Shown: positions 1 to 14,300 of the stretch, piece after piece
Layout of the letters: every line of letters starts with the position of its first letter
Position numbering within the stretch: the stretch's first letter is position 1
From: Sabellastarte sp. h YS-2021
Lineage: Eukaryota; Annelida; Polychaeta; Sabellida; Sabellidae
Length of the DNA: 64,000 bases
Assembly (NCBI GenBank): GCA_964017235.1
Contig: OZ024931.1
Location: 140,680,033 to 140,744,032 of the forward strand
Direction of reading: 5' to 3'
Notes under the pieces: model-generated
Seen by the model: only the letters and a program-made list of their open reading frames with translations
Told to the model about the DNA's origin: nothing
Databases searched by the model: none
Program-made: the position numbers and the translations under genes

Positions 1-172
1 AACTCAAAGTTTGTTTGCACTGTTGTATATTGTAGCGAGTTTAAGGTAATCTTTTCCTGAAAGTTTTGTTCAAAGTTTGTTACATCCACAACTGAAACAC
101 CTAGAATTGCACAATATTTGACTTACTATTCAAAAATTACCAAAATTAAAGTGAATATAATTCTGTTATTAA

Positions 173-660
173 TGGGAGTTTAAGGTTACCTTAATGTGTG
201 GCACTTACCTATGGCCAGTTACATATAACTGCAAAAGTTGAATGAAATTTCTGAAGTTACTTTCAGTATACTCCATGGAGAAAGAAAAAACGTAAACTGG
301 CCATAAGTTTTTTATACGTGGGAGTTTAAGGTCACCTTAAGATAGGGCACACCTTCAAAATTAGTTACAACCACATGCCAAATTTGAACTGAATCCATCA
401 AGTCATTTTTGAGATATTGTCCGGAAACGTAAAAACTTAAATTGAGTTTAAGTATTTTTCTAGTGGGAGTATAAGGTCACAAAACTATACAGCACACCCC
501 CAGGACCAGTTACATCCATATGCCAAATTTGAATTAAATCTGACAAGCCATTTTTGAGATACTGTCCGGAATACAAAGTGTGACGACGACAGACGACGCC
601 ACAAATTTGGATGACGAAGCGATCCCTATATGCCACGCAGCATAAATGCTGGTGACACAA
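173..660. repeat. Three diverged tandem copies of a ~145-bp dispersed repeat
   Basis: Units start near 173, 321 and 464 with a shared GGGAGTTTAAGGTCACCTTA-like opening. They continue through a common stretch about AGTTACAT and a CAAATTTGAA block, and two end with TTTTTGAGATA.TGTCCGG. The third runs into a GACGACGACAGACGACGCC tail. Copies are diverged and have no coding potential. The following 300 bases (661-960) are A-rich and show nothing I can name. Confidence 0.6.
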
Positions 661-1228
661 AAACTCTACATAGCCGACCGAGTTTGATAGAATTTAGACA
701 CAACCTTTCAGAGTATACGAGTCCATATGGCAGTGTTTGCACACCTACCTATCAAACTCTAGAGATGACATGTTAAATACATTTTAAAACATCTTAGAGT
801 CCTTTCACAACACACACACACACAAAAAAAAAAAACCCCAAAAAACCCAAGCCGTCCTGTCATCAAAGTAAACAAATCTGTCCCAATTAAAAACACACCT
901 GTCAAAGTCATTGAATAAATCTATCACTGAAGCTAAAACATCTATGCCATTATTTAAACAAGAGGAGAGTGCCCGTGAACGGGCACTGTGTCAGCTGACT
1001 GAATGTTTTTGATTTGTGATGGTGATAATGAGAGGAAAGCATAATTATCAGGGAAAGGGCTGTACAGAAATACAGTAAATGGTAACTGAACAGCATGTTC
1101 GAAAGATATTCCGAAGCTGACAGAAAAAAAGGACAAAAAAGTTGTGCCCTGCAAATGGTATTATGAAATAAAGTAACAAGGTAATTGTTTAAGTGTAAAA
1201 AGTAGGTTAAAAATATTTAAAGAAATAC

Positions 1229-2060
1229 TATAAATGCAATATCCTCGTTCGACCATGAAGAAGGGGTCCAAAGGTCAAATCTGACCATACCAAAAGATTC
1301 CCAGCCAAAGAATTTAGGATGGTTTACCATCCCAAACCTCTCGGACCAATAATAAGTGAGTCATAGGCACTTTTTAAGTTTGGCTATCCTTGTTTGACCT
1401 TGACGGAGGGGTCCAAGGTCAAATCCGACCACACAAAAAAATTCCCAGCCCATGATTTCCTGTAGCTTGTTTACCATCCCAAACCTGTAGGACCAATAAT
1501 AAGGGAGTTCTAAGCAATTGTAAGTTTGGCTATCCTCAATTGACCTTGAAGGAGGGGTCCCAGGTCAAATCTGACCACACCAAAAGAATCCCAGCCCATG
1601 ATTTCCTATATGTTGGTTTACCATCCCAAACCTCCAAGACCAATAATACGCGAGTTATAAGCACTTTAAGTTTGGCTATCTTCGTTTGACCTGGAAGGAG
1701 GGGTCTAAGGTGAAATCTGACCACACCAAAAGATTCCCAGCCCATGATTTTCTATAGGTTAGTTTTCCATTCCAAACCTCTAGGACCAATAATAAGCGAG
1801 TTATAAGCACTTTTAAGTTTGGCTATCCTCATTTGACCTTGAAGGAGGGGTCCAAGGTGAAATCCGACCACACCAAAAAATTCCCAGCTCATGATTTTCT
1901 ATAGGTTGGTTTTCATTCCAAACCTCTAGGACCAATAATAAGCGAGTTATAAGCACTTTTATGTTTGGCTATCCTCATTTGACCTTGAAGGAGGGTTCCA
2001 AGGTCAAATCGGACCATATTAACAGATTCCCAGCCCATGATTTCCTACAGGTTGGATACA
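1229..2060. repeat. Satellite array, ~147-bp unit, about 5.6 copies
   Basis: TTTGGCTATCCT recurs near 1379, 1529, 1670, 1819 and 1962, giving units of roughly 142-150 bp. Each unit carries TTGACCTTGAAGGAGGGG, a GACCACACCAAAAGATTCCC block and GACCAATAATAAGCGAG. The short open frames here on both strands follow the repeat unit and are not genes. Confidence 0.85.
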
Positions 2061-2062
2061 AT

Positions 2063-4700
2063 GATTTACTCAACAGTGAGAACCTGAAAGAAGCTATTGC
2101 TCAGCTATGCCATGACATAGAGGTCTGCAATTTCACTATGTTATAGCTGACCAAAACGTCTGTGAAAAACATATTTAACAAAATACTCTAAATGTAATAG
2201 TTTTCAAGTTACTACTGATTTACTCAAGAGTGAGAACCTCAAAGTAACTATTACACAGCTATGCAATGAGCTACATGTCTGCATTTTTGCTCTGTTATAG
2301 CTGACCTAAAAGTAGGTGAACAACATATTTAAGCAAAATACTGTAAATGCAATAGTTTTCAAGTTACAACTGATTTACTCAATAGTGAGAACCTGAAAAT
2401 AGCTATTGCTCCGCTATGCCATGAGCTATAGGTCTGTAATTTCACTATGTTATAGCTAACCCAAAAGTAGGTGAACAATATATTTTAACAAAATACTCCA
2501 AATGCAATATTTTTCAAGTTATAGCCGATTTACTCAACAGTCAGTGCCTGAGAATAGCTATTGCTCAGTTGTGCCATGAGCTACAGGTCTGTAATTTCAC
2601 TATGTTATAGCTGACCCAAAAGTAGCTGAATAACATATTTGCACAAATTTCTGTAAAGGCAATAGTTTTCCAATTACAACTGATTTACTCAACAGTGAGA
2701 ACTTCAAAGTAGCTATTACTCAGCTATGCAATGAGCCACAGGTCTGGAACTTCACTATGTTATAGCTGACCCCAAAATAGGTGAATAACATATTGCAACA
2801 AAATACTCTAAATGCAATAGTTTCCAAGTTATAAGTGATTTACTCAACAGTGATAACCTAAAAGTAGCTATTACTCAGCTATGCCATGAGCTACAGGTCT
2901 GAAATTTTACTATGTTATAGCTGACCCAAAAGTAGCTGAATAACATATTTATACTAAATTCTCTAAATGCAATAGTTTTCAAATTATAAGTGATTTGCTC
3001 AACATTGAGAACTTCAAAGTAGCTATTACTCAGCTATGCAATGAGTCACAGGTCTGGAACTTCACTATGTTATAGCTGACCCCAAAATAGGTGAATAACA
3101 TATTGAAACAAAATACTCTAAATGCAATAATTTCCAAGTTATAAGCGATTTACTCAACAGTGAGAACCTCAAAGTAGCTATTACTCAGCTATGCCATGAG
3201 CTACAGGTCTGAAATTTTACTATGTTATAGCTGACCCAAAAGTAGGTGAACAACATATTTAAGCAAAATACTGTAAATGCAATAGTTTTGAAGTTACAAC
3301 TGATTTACTCAATAGTGATGACCTAAAAGTAGCTATTACTCAGCTATGCCATGAGCTACAGGTCTGAAATTTTACTATGTTATAGCTGACCCAAAAGTAG
3401 CTGAATAACATATTTATACGAAATTCTGTAAATGCAATAGTTTTCCAATTACAACTGATTTACTCAATAGTGAGAACTTCAAAGTAGCTATTACTCAGCT
3501 GTGCCATGACCTACAGATCTAAAATTTCACTATGTTATAGCTGGCCCAAAAGTAGCTGAATAACATATTTATACTAAATTCTGTAAATGCAATAGTTTTC
3601 CAATTACAACTGATTTACTCAATAGTGAGAACCTCAAAGTAGTTATTACTCAGCTATGCAATGAGCTACAGGTCTGAAATTTTACTATGTTATAGCTGAC
3701 CCAAAAGTAGGTGAACAACATATTTAACCAAAATACTGTAAATGCAATAGTTTTGAAGTTACAACTGATTTACTCAATAGTGATGACCTAAAAGTAGCTA
3801 TTACTCAGCTATGCCATGAGCTACAGGTCTGAAATTTTACTATGTTATAGCTGACCCAAAAGTAGCTGAATAACATATTTATACGAAATTCTGTAAATGC
3901 AATAGTTTTCCAATTACAACTGATTTACTCAATAGTGAGAACTTCAAAGTAGCTATTACTCAGCTGTGCCATGACCTACAGATCTAAAATTTCACTATGT
4001 TATAGCTGGCCCAAAAGTAGCTGAATAACATATTTATACGAAATTCTCTAAATGCAATAGGTTTTAAGTTACAAGTGATTTACTCAATAGTGAGAACTTC
4101 AAAGTAGCTATTACTCAGCTATGAAATGAGCCACAGATCTGAAACTTCACTATGTTATAGCTGATCCCAAAATAGGTGAATAACATATTGAAACAAAATA
4201 CTCTAAATGCAATAGTTTCCAAGTTATAAGCGATTTACTCAACAGTGATAACCTAAAAGTAGCTATTACTCAGCTATGCCATGAGCTACAGGTCTGAAAT
4301 TTTACTATGTTATAGCTGACCCAAAAGTAGCTGAATAACATATTTATACGAAATTCTCTAAATGCAATAGTTTTCAAGTTATAAGCGATTTACTCAACAG
4401 TGATAACCTAAAAGTAGCTATTACTCAGCTATGCCATGAGCTACAGGTCTAAAATTTTACTATGTTATAGCTGACCCAAAAGTAGCTGAATAACATATTT
4501 ATACGAAATTCTCTAAATGCAATAGTTTTTAAGTTACAAGTGATTTTACTCATGATGGAAGTTACTGAAAAGCCCAAAAGTAGCTATTACTCACTTAGCT
4601 ATTGAGACAGGCACCCAACTTACTCACCATATTGTAGCTATGAAAAAAGTAGCTGAATAACATATTTTAACAAAATGCTCTAAATGCAACACTTTTCAAG
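2063..4700. repeat. Satellite array, ~155-bp unit, about 17 copies
   Basis: Units open with GATTTACTCAA (2063, 2217, 2370, 2526 and onward to about 4541). They carry CAGCTATGCCATGAGCTACA, CACTATGTTATAGCTGACCC and AAGTAGSTGAATAACATATT blocks. Variants repeat in order: the stretch beginning at 3302 recurs almost unchanged at 3767, a spacing of 465 bases or three units, so there is higher-order structure. It shares sub-blocks with the 133-bp array at 18960-20830. No coding potential. Confidence 0.9.
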
Positions 4701-5147
4701 TTATAAATGATTTTGTGCATGATTTCATGAATTTTAATGCATTAAAAATTATTAAAAAAATTTATTAAAAAAAAAGTAAGACAGATCCAGGTCTCATACT
4801 CACACAAGAGAATCTACCTGTGGCCTAGTACATATATGCAAGATATGAGAGAAATCCCTGCAATAGTCACTGAGAAAATTGTGATTAAGTGTTGAAATTT
4901 TCACACTTTTGGTGGGGGTACCCCCCTTGTAATGTCTCTAGCAAACAGACGAACAGACAGATTTGCATGCCTTGAACAATTTTTCATCCTCGATAGATAA
5001 GGTATCTTTTAAAAAAAACAGCACGTCTCTAGGCCTTGTAGTTTTGGAGGAGAAGTTGTTCACGCGGACGCGTACGCGTACGCCCACGCCGCAGAGTGAC
5101 GACATAATGTCAGCTGACTGACAAGTCAGCTGACATAAAAAACCAAC

Positions 5148-5352
5148 CTGTCAAAGTCCTGGAACACAGGCTTCATGAGGACACGACGCTGGTTGGCACG
5201 CTGCCGAAGCCTGTCCATGGTTTGGTCCACAAATGAGCGGTGGTCATGTGACGCCCCACTCCAGTCGTATGTGCCCGGCTTGGGCACTAGGAACCTTTCA
5301 GTAGGTGGGACCCTGTGAGTGGGCATCTTCTCAAGATCAGATTGTGTGAACA
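5148..5352 (-). CDS. EF-hand gene exon 11 (last one visible)
   Basis: Acceptor TTTTCCAG, phase 1 to 2. Encodes a linker and the start of module 6 (RQRANQRRVLMKPVFQDFD). The only donor at the expected place is AG|GTTGGT, a weak match. If unspliced, the frame reads on for a few residues to a TGA at 5126-5128, inside the terminal hairpin of the neighbouring repeat element. No exon completing module 6 is visible at 1-5147. Confidence 0.75.
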
Positions 5353-8300
5353 CTGGAAAACAAATAAGTCTTTCTGTGAACAATTAAACCTAGAAAAAGT
5401 TTTTGGGTAAAGCAAAAACTAAGCGTCCCACACCAGATTTTATGGGAGTTGGAATTTCAGTCCATGGTTTCCCATTACCTCCAAAAACCTTGCAAAGCTG
5501 AAAATTCAAAAATAAAGGGGATTTCTGACATGTTACAAATCTATTGCTTTTTTCAACTAATAGAAATAGCATTAGAGATGCCCGCACCCCACAGCCTGGG
5601 GAAATAGTTTTCAACACCATGAGATATAGAAGTAGTGAAACAGTACAAAGACCAGGATACTTTCAGTTCAGTGTCACTTCTATAAAGGCTCAAATAATGT
5701 TTAAGTACAGAAAACAACATCTAAGAGAAAGAAAATGTATGAAAATATAAAGTACTAAAACAAGACAATTTAATAGCAAGATGACAGCATAAATCAGTAA
5801 AAACTAAAAAAAAATATGAAGCTGTAAAATTTATTAATTGAAAAATAGCTGTCCATGTAATGTCAGTTATACAAAGCTCCAAATAAAGCTCCTTATGGTT
5901 TCTGAGATATAGCCCAAACAAGATTTTATTGGTCAAGATCACTACAGTAAGGTCAAATCAAGGTCACACCATGACGTTGCACACCTACACCCCCGAACCA
6001 ATGTCCCTACCAAGCAACAACTTCCTGCACCTTACGGTTGCCAAAATATAGCCCAGACAAGATTTTATAGGTCAAGGTCACTATGGCAAAGTCAAACGTC
6101 AAATCAAGGTCAGACCACGACATTGCACACCTACACCCCCTAACCAATGTCCCTACCAAGTATCAACTTCCTACACCTTAGGAACAAACCTTTTCCCACC
6201 GCCCCCCCCCCCCCCCCCCCACACATCCGGACACCTTATAGGCTGTGGGGTAAAAATCAATGAGCTTTCAATCAGACATTTATGGCCCGATTGATCTGAA
6301 ATTGGACTGGAGCCTAAACTTTAATGTGGGAAAAGTGACGGCCAAATTTTGTTGACCTGTATAGTGTACTTTCAAAGAAAACCTCGCGAAAAGGAACTGC
6401 AAGAAAAAATTTGATCATGTGACCTTGATGTACGTCAAAGGTCAAATTCACACCTGTCAAAGCATTTTCCCATACCTATAAATGATAACATAATAGATTG
6501 CATAACCAGCAGGTGTGATGGGTTAGTTCACAGTGAAGGCAGGACTGACTTGGTGAGGACAAGTGACCGTGCTCACCCATAGTGCAATAGAAATCAACCA
6601 CTTGATTGAGATGTACTTCAACCCAGAAGGTATATGGCTAGGGGTGTGACCAAGCAATCAATGCTTGATAAACAAGCCAAATTTAAAGAAAAATCGATCC
6701 CAAGTCGACTACTCGAGTGTATATACGCTGCCATATAACTCATTACGTTTTTCCCATAGGAAAATATTAAAAGCACAACATTAAAATTGCATAATGCAGT
6801 ATTCTTAACTTAATATTTAATAAATTATGTGGTGACATTGGCTATTTCAAGCGATTCAAAGCTTTCACGATTATATTTTTTTTTTCATTCACGGGGGCCG
6901 CCATAATGGATTTTGTTTCCTGTCCAGGTGGATATTAAACTACACGAGGGCTCGATGTCGAGTCAAGTTTTTATCCGGAAACAATCGACTCAATTTATTT
7001 ATACTCGTCACACCCCTATATATGACACACTTAAAATAACAAGATTTTCAATTCTGATTAACGTATTACATAGACAAAGTGGTGATGGGAGGAGGGTTTC
7101 CAAACATTACTCACCGCTCTCGATGTCATACATGAAGCGCATCCACTGCACTTTGTCTTTCATATCAGGGTTGGTGTAGTAAGCACACAGTGCCTGGAAC
7201 TGGACCTCTGTTAGGTTGTGCTGACCCAGGGCACTCAAACCCAAGTCACTGAGACCCCGCCTGAACTGGCTCTTTGTGATGGACCCACTACGTAGTGAGT
7301 CAAAGTCCTGTAAATAGTAGTGTAGGGATTGAAATGCAATTTCGATATCGAGATCAAACTCTATCTTGGCTTTCCTTATCGATCGATACTGAAATATCAT
7401 TTCACGCGTAAAGTCCATTATTTGGCACCTATTGATTCTTCTGTTATCATTAATCGTTTTGCTAACATATATGATATACAAAACTGACAATGAATTTAAT
7501 ACAAGCAGCCTACAAAAGCAATTAAATTTCATGAAAAATCTCACAATAAGTCTTTTAATGCATAATATTGATTGATCAAACTACAGGCAACTGATAAACT
7601 ACAAAACTATTTTGAAAATTCTTCCTGGTGGGTGCTGGAAACGGTATTGAAATCCCCTCTTTTAGTATCGATATTGAAATTTAGAAAGACATATAGATCA
7701 ATATTGAAATATCGATATATGATCCCTTCACTAGTAAACAGGTCAAAACAAACCAGGATTGGGTAAATAGATCCACCAATCAGAGTCCTGTAAATACTTT
7801 TGTAAGTATTAACTGTAAATTGGGAGGTGAGAAAAAACGTAAATAAGCACATATGTCAAAGTTCAAGAAAAAAAAATAGGTCAAACTGTGAGAGAGTTCT
7901 GGAAATATGTCTAAAGTGAGAGTCTTGGATAAAGGATACAATTTATAGATCGAATTATATAATCTTTTATACAGGAAAGCATTTCTGTTTTTTTTTATAA
8001 TTCTGTTTATATCCTATTTGGGTGTTATTTGCTTATTGTTCAAGTACTGTTTAACTGTATGGACTCTTTTAGTAACCAAGGAGGTGTGACATGTTCACTG
8101 TTGAAAGTCACTCCTACTCTGGCTTTGATCAGTAACTGGTATTGCGGGCAAACTGTTCTTTTAACAAAATGTTTGGATATTCAACATAACATGAGTGTAT
8201 TTTTGTGTGTGTGTCTTTAAGGGGTTACTTCTATTTAATTAAAATTGATTAACACTGGGGTAAAAAAATAGCATCAGAGATGCCCGTACCCCACAGCCTA

Positions 8301-11300
8301 GGGAAATATTTTTAACACCATGAGATATAGAAGTAGTGTATCAGTACAAAGTTCAGGATACTTTCAGAGCACTGTCAGTTATATAAAGGTCCAAACAATG
8401 TTTAAATAGAGAAAATAATGTCTAAGAGAAAGATAATGCATGTAAAGATGAAGTTTTAAAACAAGACAATTCAATAACAAGATGACAGCATCAATCAGTA
8501 AACTAAACATTACGACACTCTTTATCTACATCTGGCATGGCCGAATTATGGTTTCGATGTTTTGAATATTACAATGCATACAGAAGTGGCAATACATTCA
8601 ATGAATGCTTATGTGTGGTGTTGGAGCAAAGTCTGTGGCTCACTTGATGAAATTCCATCTGTTACAATGGGAAGTTGTAAAAGTAAAATTCTAATATAAA
8701 TTTAACAGTGCTTAATCTGCATCAAAAGACAGACTCAAAGGTGCAACAAGATTTTAAAGGTCAAGGTCACTACGACAAGGTCAAAGGTCAAATCAAGGTC
8801 ACACCATGATGTTGCACACCTACAACCCCTAACCAATGTCCCTACCAAGCATCAACTTCTACACCTTATGGTTTCCGAGATATAGCCCGAACAAGATTTT
8901 ATAGATCACGGTCACTATGGCAAGGTCAAAGGTCAAATCAAGGTCACACCATGATGTTGCACACCTACACCCCCTAACCAATGTCCCTACCAAGTATCAA
9001 GTTCCTTCACCTTACAGTTTCCTAGATATAGCCCGGACAAGATTTTCAAACTCAAGGTCACTACGGCAAGGTCAAAGGTCAAATCAAAGTCACACCATGA
9101 TGTTGCACACCTACACCTCCTAACCAATGTTCCTACCAAGTATCAACTTCCTACACCTTACGGTTTCTGAGATACAGCCCAGACAAACTTTTTCCCGCCA
9201 CTCGCCCGCCCATCCGGACACCATGGGTGAAAACAATACCCCGACAGCCCTTAAGGGCTGTGGGGTAAAAAATACTTTTACTAAATACTTTTCAAAAGTA
9301 CTGGTACTAAATACATGTCTGGTACTGGTACTTGTAGTAAAACATTTTAAAAGTACTTGTATCAAATTCTTTTTATTTGTACTAAGACCCAACCCTGTTT
9401 GACCGTGTGTCTATATATGTATGTCCTATTATACATTATGTTCACTTCTACAATTGACATTTTTGATAATTCGCCACTTAAAAACTTGCAAATTTAATAA
9501 GTAAATTAAATTTTTATAAGTTAATACCCTATCCAATGGACAATTGCTTTACCGGTCGGCGCGACCGGTCCCGCCAAACGCCAGAAAAAGACGTCCTGTA
9601 TATAATACCGGCAGGACCGGTCAGTAGTGTGCATTCGCTAGGTGGCGCATCATACTTGCTTCCTGTCCAGACAGAGTGACGTCAGTTCATCTTTTTCGTT
9701 GTCTAAACAGATTTAGACCCCTAGTAAGCTGGTAGCGGGGTTGGTTGGGAGGGCCTTGCCTGTCCATTGGATAGGGTATTAACTTATAAAAATTTAATTT
9801 ACTTATTAAATTTGCAATTTTATTGCGTTAATACATCCTATCCAATGGACAATTGCTGAATAACTACCGCTTGGTAGGCGGGTAAGCAGCTAGGGACTTC
9901 TGTGAACTCATAACAAAACAAAATAGTACAGGCCCATTTGACCTAGGGTCAGAGAACCCCGACAGGTGAAGGTCGGCCACCAACTCACCGGTTAACCGGG
10001 AGTCTACCGATGTTGCCCCCCCCCCCCCCTTTTTTCTTTCCTTCCAGAGTCGGTTTGAGAAGGGAAAGATAGAGAGAGAGGGGCTGAGTTCAGTCCCAGA
10101 AGAAATAAACTTCCCAAGGGAAGCAAGTCACAGTTTGTTTGTTTTTTTTTTTGTTTTTTACAATATGTACATATTTACATATATACAACATCCCCTCACT
10201 TCTGGTCCTGGTGGTGCACCTGCTGGGCAGCCACTACAGGACCCAGGTGGAAAAGCTCCGAGTCAGCCCAGGCAACATCCTTCAAATAGAATTGGGTGAA
10301 GGTGTTGTGAGATTTCCAGTGGCAGGCTGACAAGATCTGATCTAAGGAAATCCCTGATTGGAAGGCCTTAGAGGCAGCAAAGGCCCTAACATCATGGGCT
10401 TTAACCTGATGAAAGGTGAGGGCCTCCTGGTCAGAGAGCTCATAGCACAGAACCACAGTCTGTTTGATCCATGAGGAGATGGTGGCAGGTGAGATGTCTT
10501 TATCAAAACCCTTCTTGAAGGAGACAAAGACTAACTCCTTATTCTGCCTGAGGTCTGCAGTCCTGTCCAAGTAGTAGCGCAGGGCTCTAACTGGACACAG
10601 GGACCTGTCACCTTTGAGTGACCTATCCAGAGATGGTGCCAGGGCTGGGATGACCACTGGAGCCACACTATCTGGACCTTCCTTACCCAGCTGGTTCTTG
10701 GATAGGAAGCTGGGTAAGGGGTACAAAGACACCTTAGACCAGTCTGACTGGTGTCTGATGTTCTTATGTAACCAAGCATGGATCTCACTCCTGCGTTTAC
10801 CTGAACCCAAAGCCAGCAAGAAAACAGTCTTAAAAGTTAAATGTTTCAAGGAGGCCTCTTTCAGGGGTTCAAAGGGAGCCTTTGTGAGCTGATGTAAAAC
10901 CAGTGAAAGGTTCCAGGAGGGGATGCCCCTCCTGCCCTTAGGTCTGTCTCTATGGAAACTATCCAGGAGACGAGTGAGATTCTCATCTTTGCTGACATTA
11001 ATGGTGGAATTGCCCAGTTTGTCAGCAATGGCGGATCTGTAGCCATCAATAGTGCCTGGTTGTAACTTCTTCTCCTGAAACAAGTGCAGGAGGAAGTCAG
11101 CAATGGCCTTCAGAGGTGGTGCCCTGAAGTCCACCAGATTACTGAGGCACCACTTTGTAAAAATGGTCCACTTTGCCTCATAGACAGATCTGGTTGATCT
11201 TCTTTGAGGAGCCTCAATTCGTGCTGCCACTGCCTCAGAGAAGCCTTGCTCCTTGATTGCTGAGGCTCTAGGAGCCAGGCATGTAGGTTCAGATTCGTTC

Positions 11301-14300
11301 CTGTGTCCTGTGAAGGACCTGGTTGAATGGCTGAGACACTAGGTTGGGTATGCTGGGCAGACACAGTGGGATCTGGCTTGACATTGCTACCAGGTCCCAA
11401 AAACCAGGGCATGTTGGGCCACCCTGGAGCAATCAGAATTATTCTGTTGCAGGGGTAGTCCTGGAGCTTCTCCACCACTTTGCCCAAGGTGGCTGCCGGT
11501 GGGAAGGCGTATGGGTCCAGGTCCTCCCAGGAGAGGCTGAGTGCATCCACTGCCCAAGCCTGGGGGTCTGGTACCGGTGATACAAACTGTGGTAGTTTGT
11601 TGTTGAACCTGGTGGCAAACAGGTCCACTTGTGGCTGATGCCACCTCGAACATACAGCTTGGAACACTTCTGGATGAAGTGAATGGTCTGGTCAAGCCTG
11701 GATAGCTTGTCTGCTATCACGTTCAGCCGGCCGGGGATGTGACGTGCCCTGAGGGCTACTTGCTGCCTGGTGCACCAGGACAGAATTTTCCACAGTAGGG
11801 CACACAGAGAGCCCGATTTCATCCCCCCTTCTTTGTTGATATAGGCAACCACTGTTGTGTTGTCTGTAGCTACCAACACTGTCTTGTTGAAGACTAGGGT
11901 TTGAAACTCTTTTAGAGCTAGAAATACTGCTTTCAGCTCCAAGTGGTTTATGTGTAACTTGCTCTCTGGTAGGGACGACTGTCCCCTTGCAGTGTGCTCG
12001 TCTAAGTGAGCGCCCCACCCTTCTTTTGATGCGTCTGTAAAGATTTGCAGAGCATGTTTTAGAGGGTGTAATAGTTGACCTAGAAGCACATTGCTTTCCT
12101 CCAGCCACCACCTTAGATGGGGGTGGAGGGATTTGGAGACCGGGATCATCTTTTCCAGTGACTCTGGGACCCTCCAGTTGTTTTTCAAGTGCCACTGTAT
12201 GCGTCTCATGTTAGTCGCCCTAAGTGGACTTGCTTTCCTGTTGCTGTGAGTAGACCTATGAGGGACATGAATTGTCGGACCGGGCAAAGCGGATCCGACA
12301 ATATTGATCTGATCTTGTGTGTCAAGGTCTGCCAACGTTCTTCTGTTGGTCTGACCTTGTCCTCTTTCAGGTCGAACTGGTAACCTACGAAGTTGAAGAC
12401 CTGTTTGGGAACCAGCTCTGACTTTTCCTTGTTCACCAGCCCCCCTAATTCCTGACAAAGTGTGACTAGGGTTTGAGTATGCTGGAGACAGGTGTGGTGG
12501 GTAGAGGCTCTCACCAGCCAGTCGTCTAGGTACTGGTGGATCCTTATACCCTTCTGAAAAGCCACGATTTTGACCTCTTTGGCCACCACTGTGAACTCCA
12601 TGGGAGCTGTGGACAGGCCAAAGGGAAGGGCTTTGAACTGGTAGTACCGACCCTGGAGGTGAAAGCGCATGTACTTCCTGGACTGACTGTGAATTGGTAT
12701 GTGGAAGTATGCTTCTTTGAAATCTATGGATGTGACCCACTCCCTTGCTTCGAGTGAGGTTCTTATTGTCTCTGGGGTTTCCATCTTGAACGTCCCTGTG
12801 TTTAAAAAGGTGTTCAAGGTGCTCAGGTCTAGGATCGGTCTCCACCGGTTGTTGGGTTTGGGTACCAAAAAGCCGGTTGTAAAACCCCAGTGAGTTTTGA
12901 TTTTCCACCGGTTCGACTGCATTCTTGTTTATCAGCTGATACAGTGCCTCTAAAAGGAAGGACTGTTTGGTTGGATTGTGGTAGTTGCTTATTACAGTCG
13001 GTGACCTCGTCAAGTGGGGTCTGAACCGGAAGGGGAGAGTGTAACCCTCCCTCAATCTCTAGCCACTGTCTGACCAGCTGGGACCCGAAAGGGTAGGCTG
13101 GCTGACTGGTCAGGTAGCTTGACAGGCATTTCACCGGGACCAGTGACTGATCAAGAATTCCTCTGTAACCAGTTCTTAGGCTGCCACTGGTTGGCCTAAA
13201 CAGTTGTTTTGGCCTTTAAGGAACTTCTGCCGGTCTGTCAGTCAGTCCTGGAGACCTGCCCAGTACCAGGCCTTAAACGGTTATACGCGAGGCAATGCTC
13301 TGTAACCGGTTCCTGGTGGCTCCACAGTTCTGCATAAACTCACCGGAGTTGGCAGAACTGGGTGAACTACTTCTTAGCAAGGATAGGCTCATATGAAGTT
13401 GCCTTCTTCCTGTCCACAGCGGTGGTTCAGCAGCTTTTCTCTGCAATCAAACAGGCTCTGTAACCGGTCAAACCGGTAGGCTCTGAGAGAAGGCTAACTG
13501 TTGAACCTGTTCTCAGCACTGAATTTGAAGCTGGTTCCTTGCCAGTAAGGATGGGAACAGCAGATTTCTTGTAACCAGCAGCACTAGGGTTCCGGAACCA
13601 GCAACACTCCGGAACCGGCAAGTCTCTGTAACCGGCAAACCTGTTGTCAGCACTGGATTTGGAGCTGGTTTCTTGCCCTTAAGGATGGGCACAGATTCCT
13701 CTGTAACCGGCAACACTCCGGAACCGTCAACACTCAGGAGCCGGTAATTCTCTGAACCAGTAGCCCTGCTGTAGGTCACCAGCAACTCTGTGTAACCGGT
13801 AATCCTGTTTAACCGGTAGCCCTTGCTGGATTTCTGTGACCACAACCGGCAGTCTGAACAGAACTGGTGCCGGTATCCCTCATCACTGGCTGGCTAGTGA
13901 CCCTACCGGTAGCCTGAACAGGACCGGTACTGGTCCAAACTTCTGCACAGGGAAGATAAGGGTCTCAATGGTCACCGCGACTTCTGGTAGGTGAACCCTC
14001 TGAGCAGCCGCACCGGTGGTCTGAACAAGACTGGAACCGGTACCCCCAACAGTCACACCAGTGGAAAGGCCTCTGGTGGAGGTTCCAGTATCAAAACAGG
14101 GCTGATCACTGGTAACCACTGAAGGGGGGTTCCTTGACAGCTTCACAGGAACATGACTGGAACCGGTACCCCAACAGTCCCACCAGTGGGGAGGCCTCTG
14201 GTGGAGGTTCCAGGATCAAAAAGGGGTGATCACTGGCAACCACTGAAGGGGTTTCTTCACAGGAACAGCACCCACCGGTAGTCTGTACAGACCGGAACCG

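Larger units (their letters stand above)
966..5136. mobile_element. Candidate satellite-bearing element bounded by TGTCAGCTGACTG inverted motifs
   Basis: The left side has a short hairpin (969-986, GTGCCCGTGAACGGGCAC) followed by TGTCAGCTGACTG. The right side ends in a larger hairpin (about 5109-5136) built from the same TCAGCTGAC core in both orientations. Between them lie two satellite arrays and a unique stretch (4700-5100) ending in a CG-rich GCGTACGCGTACGCC patch. The shared edge motif and the similar plan of the element at 18510-21980 suggest one non-autonomous element. No transposase and no clear target duplication were seen, so the unit is an inference. Confidence 0.35.

Noticed and set aside
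2063..4700. Regular repeats resembling a CRISPR array
   Set aside because: Whole 155-bp units are repeated without unique spacers, in a eukaryotic intron-rich context; this is satellite DNA.
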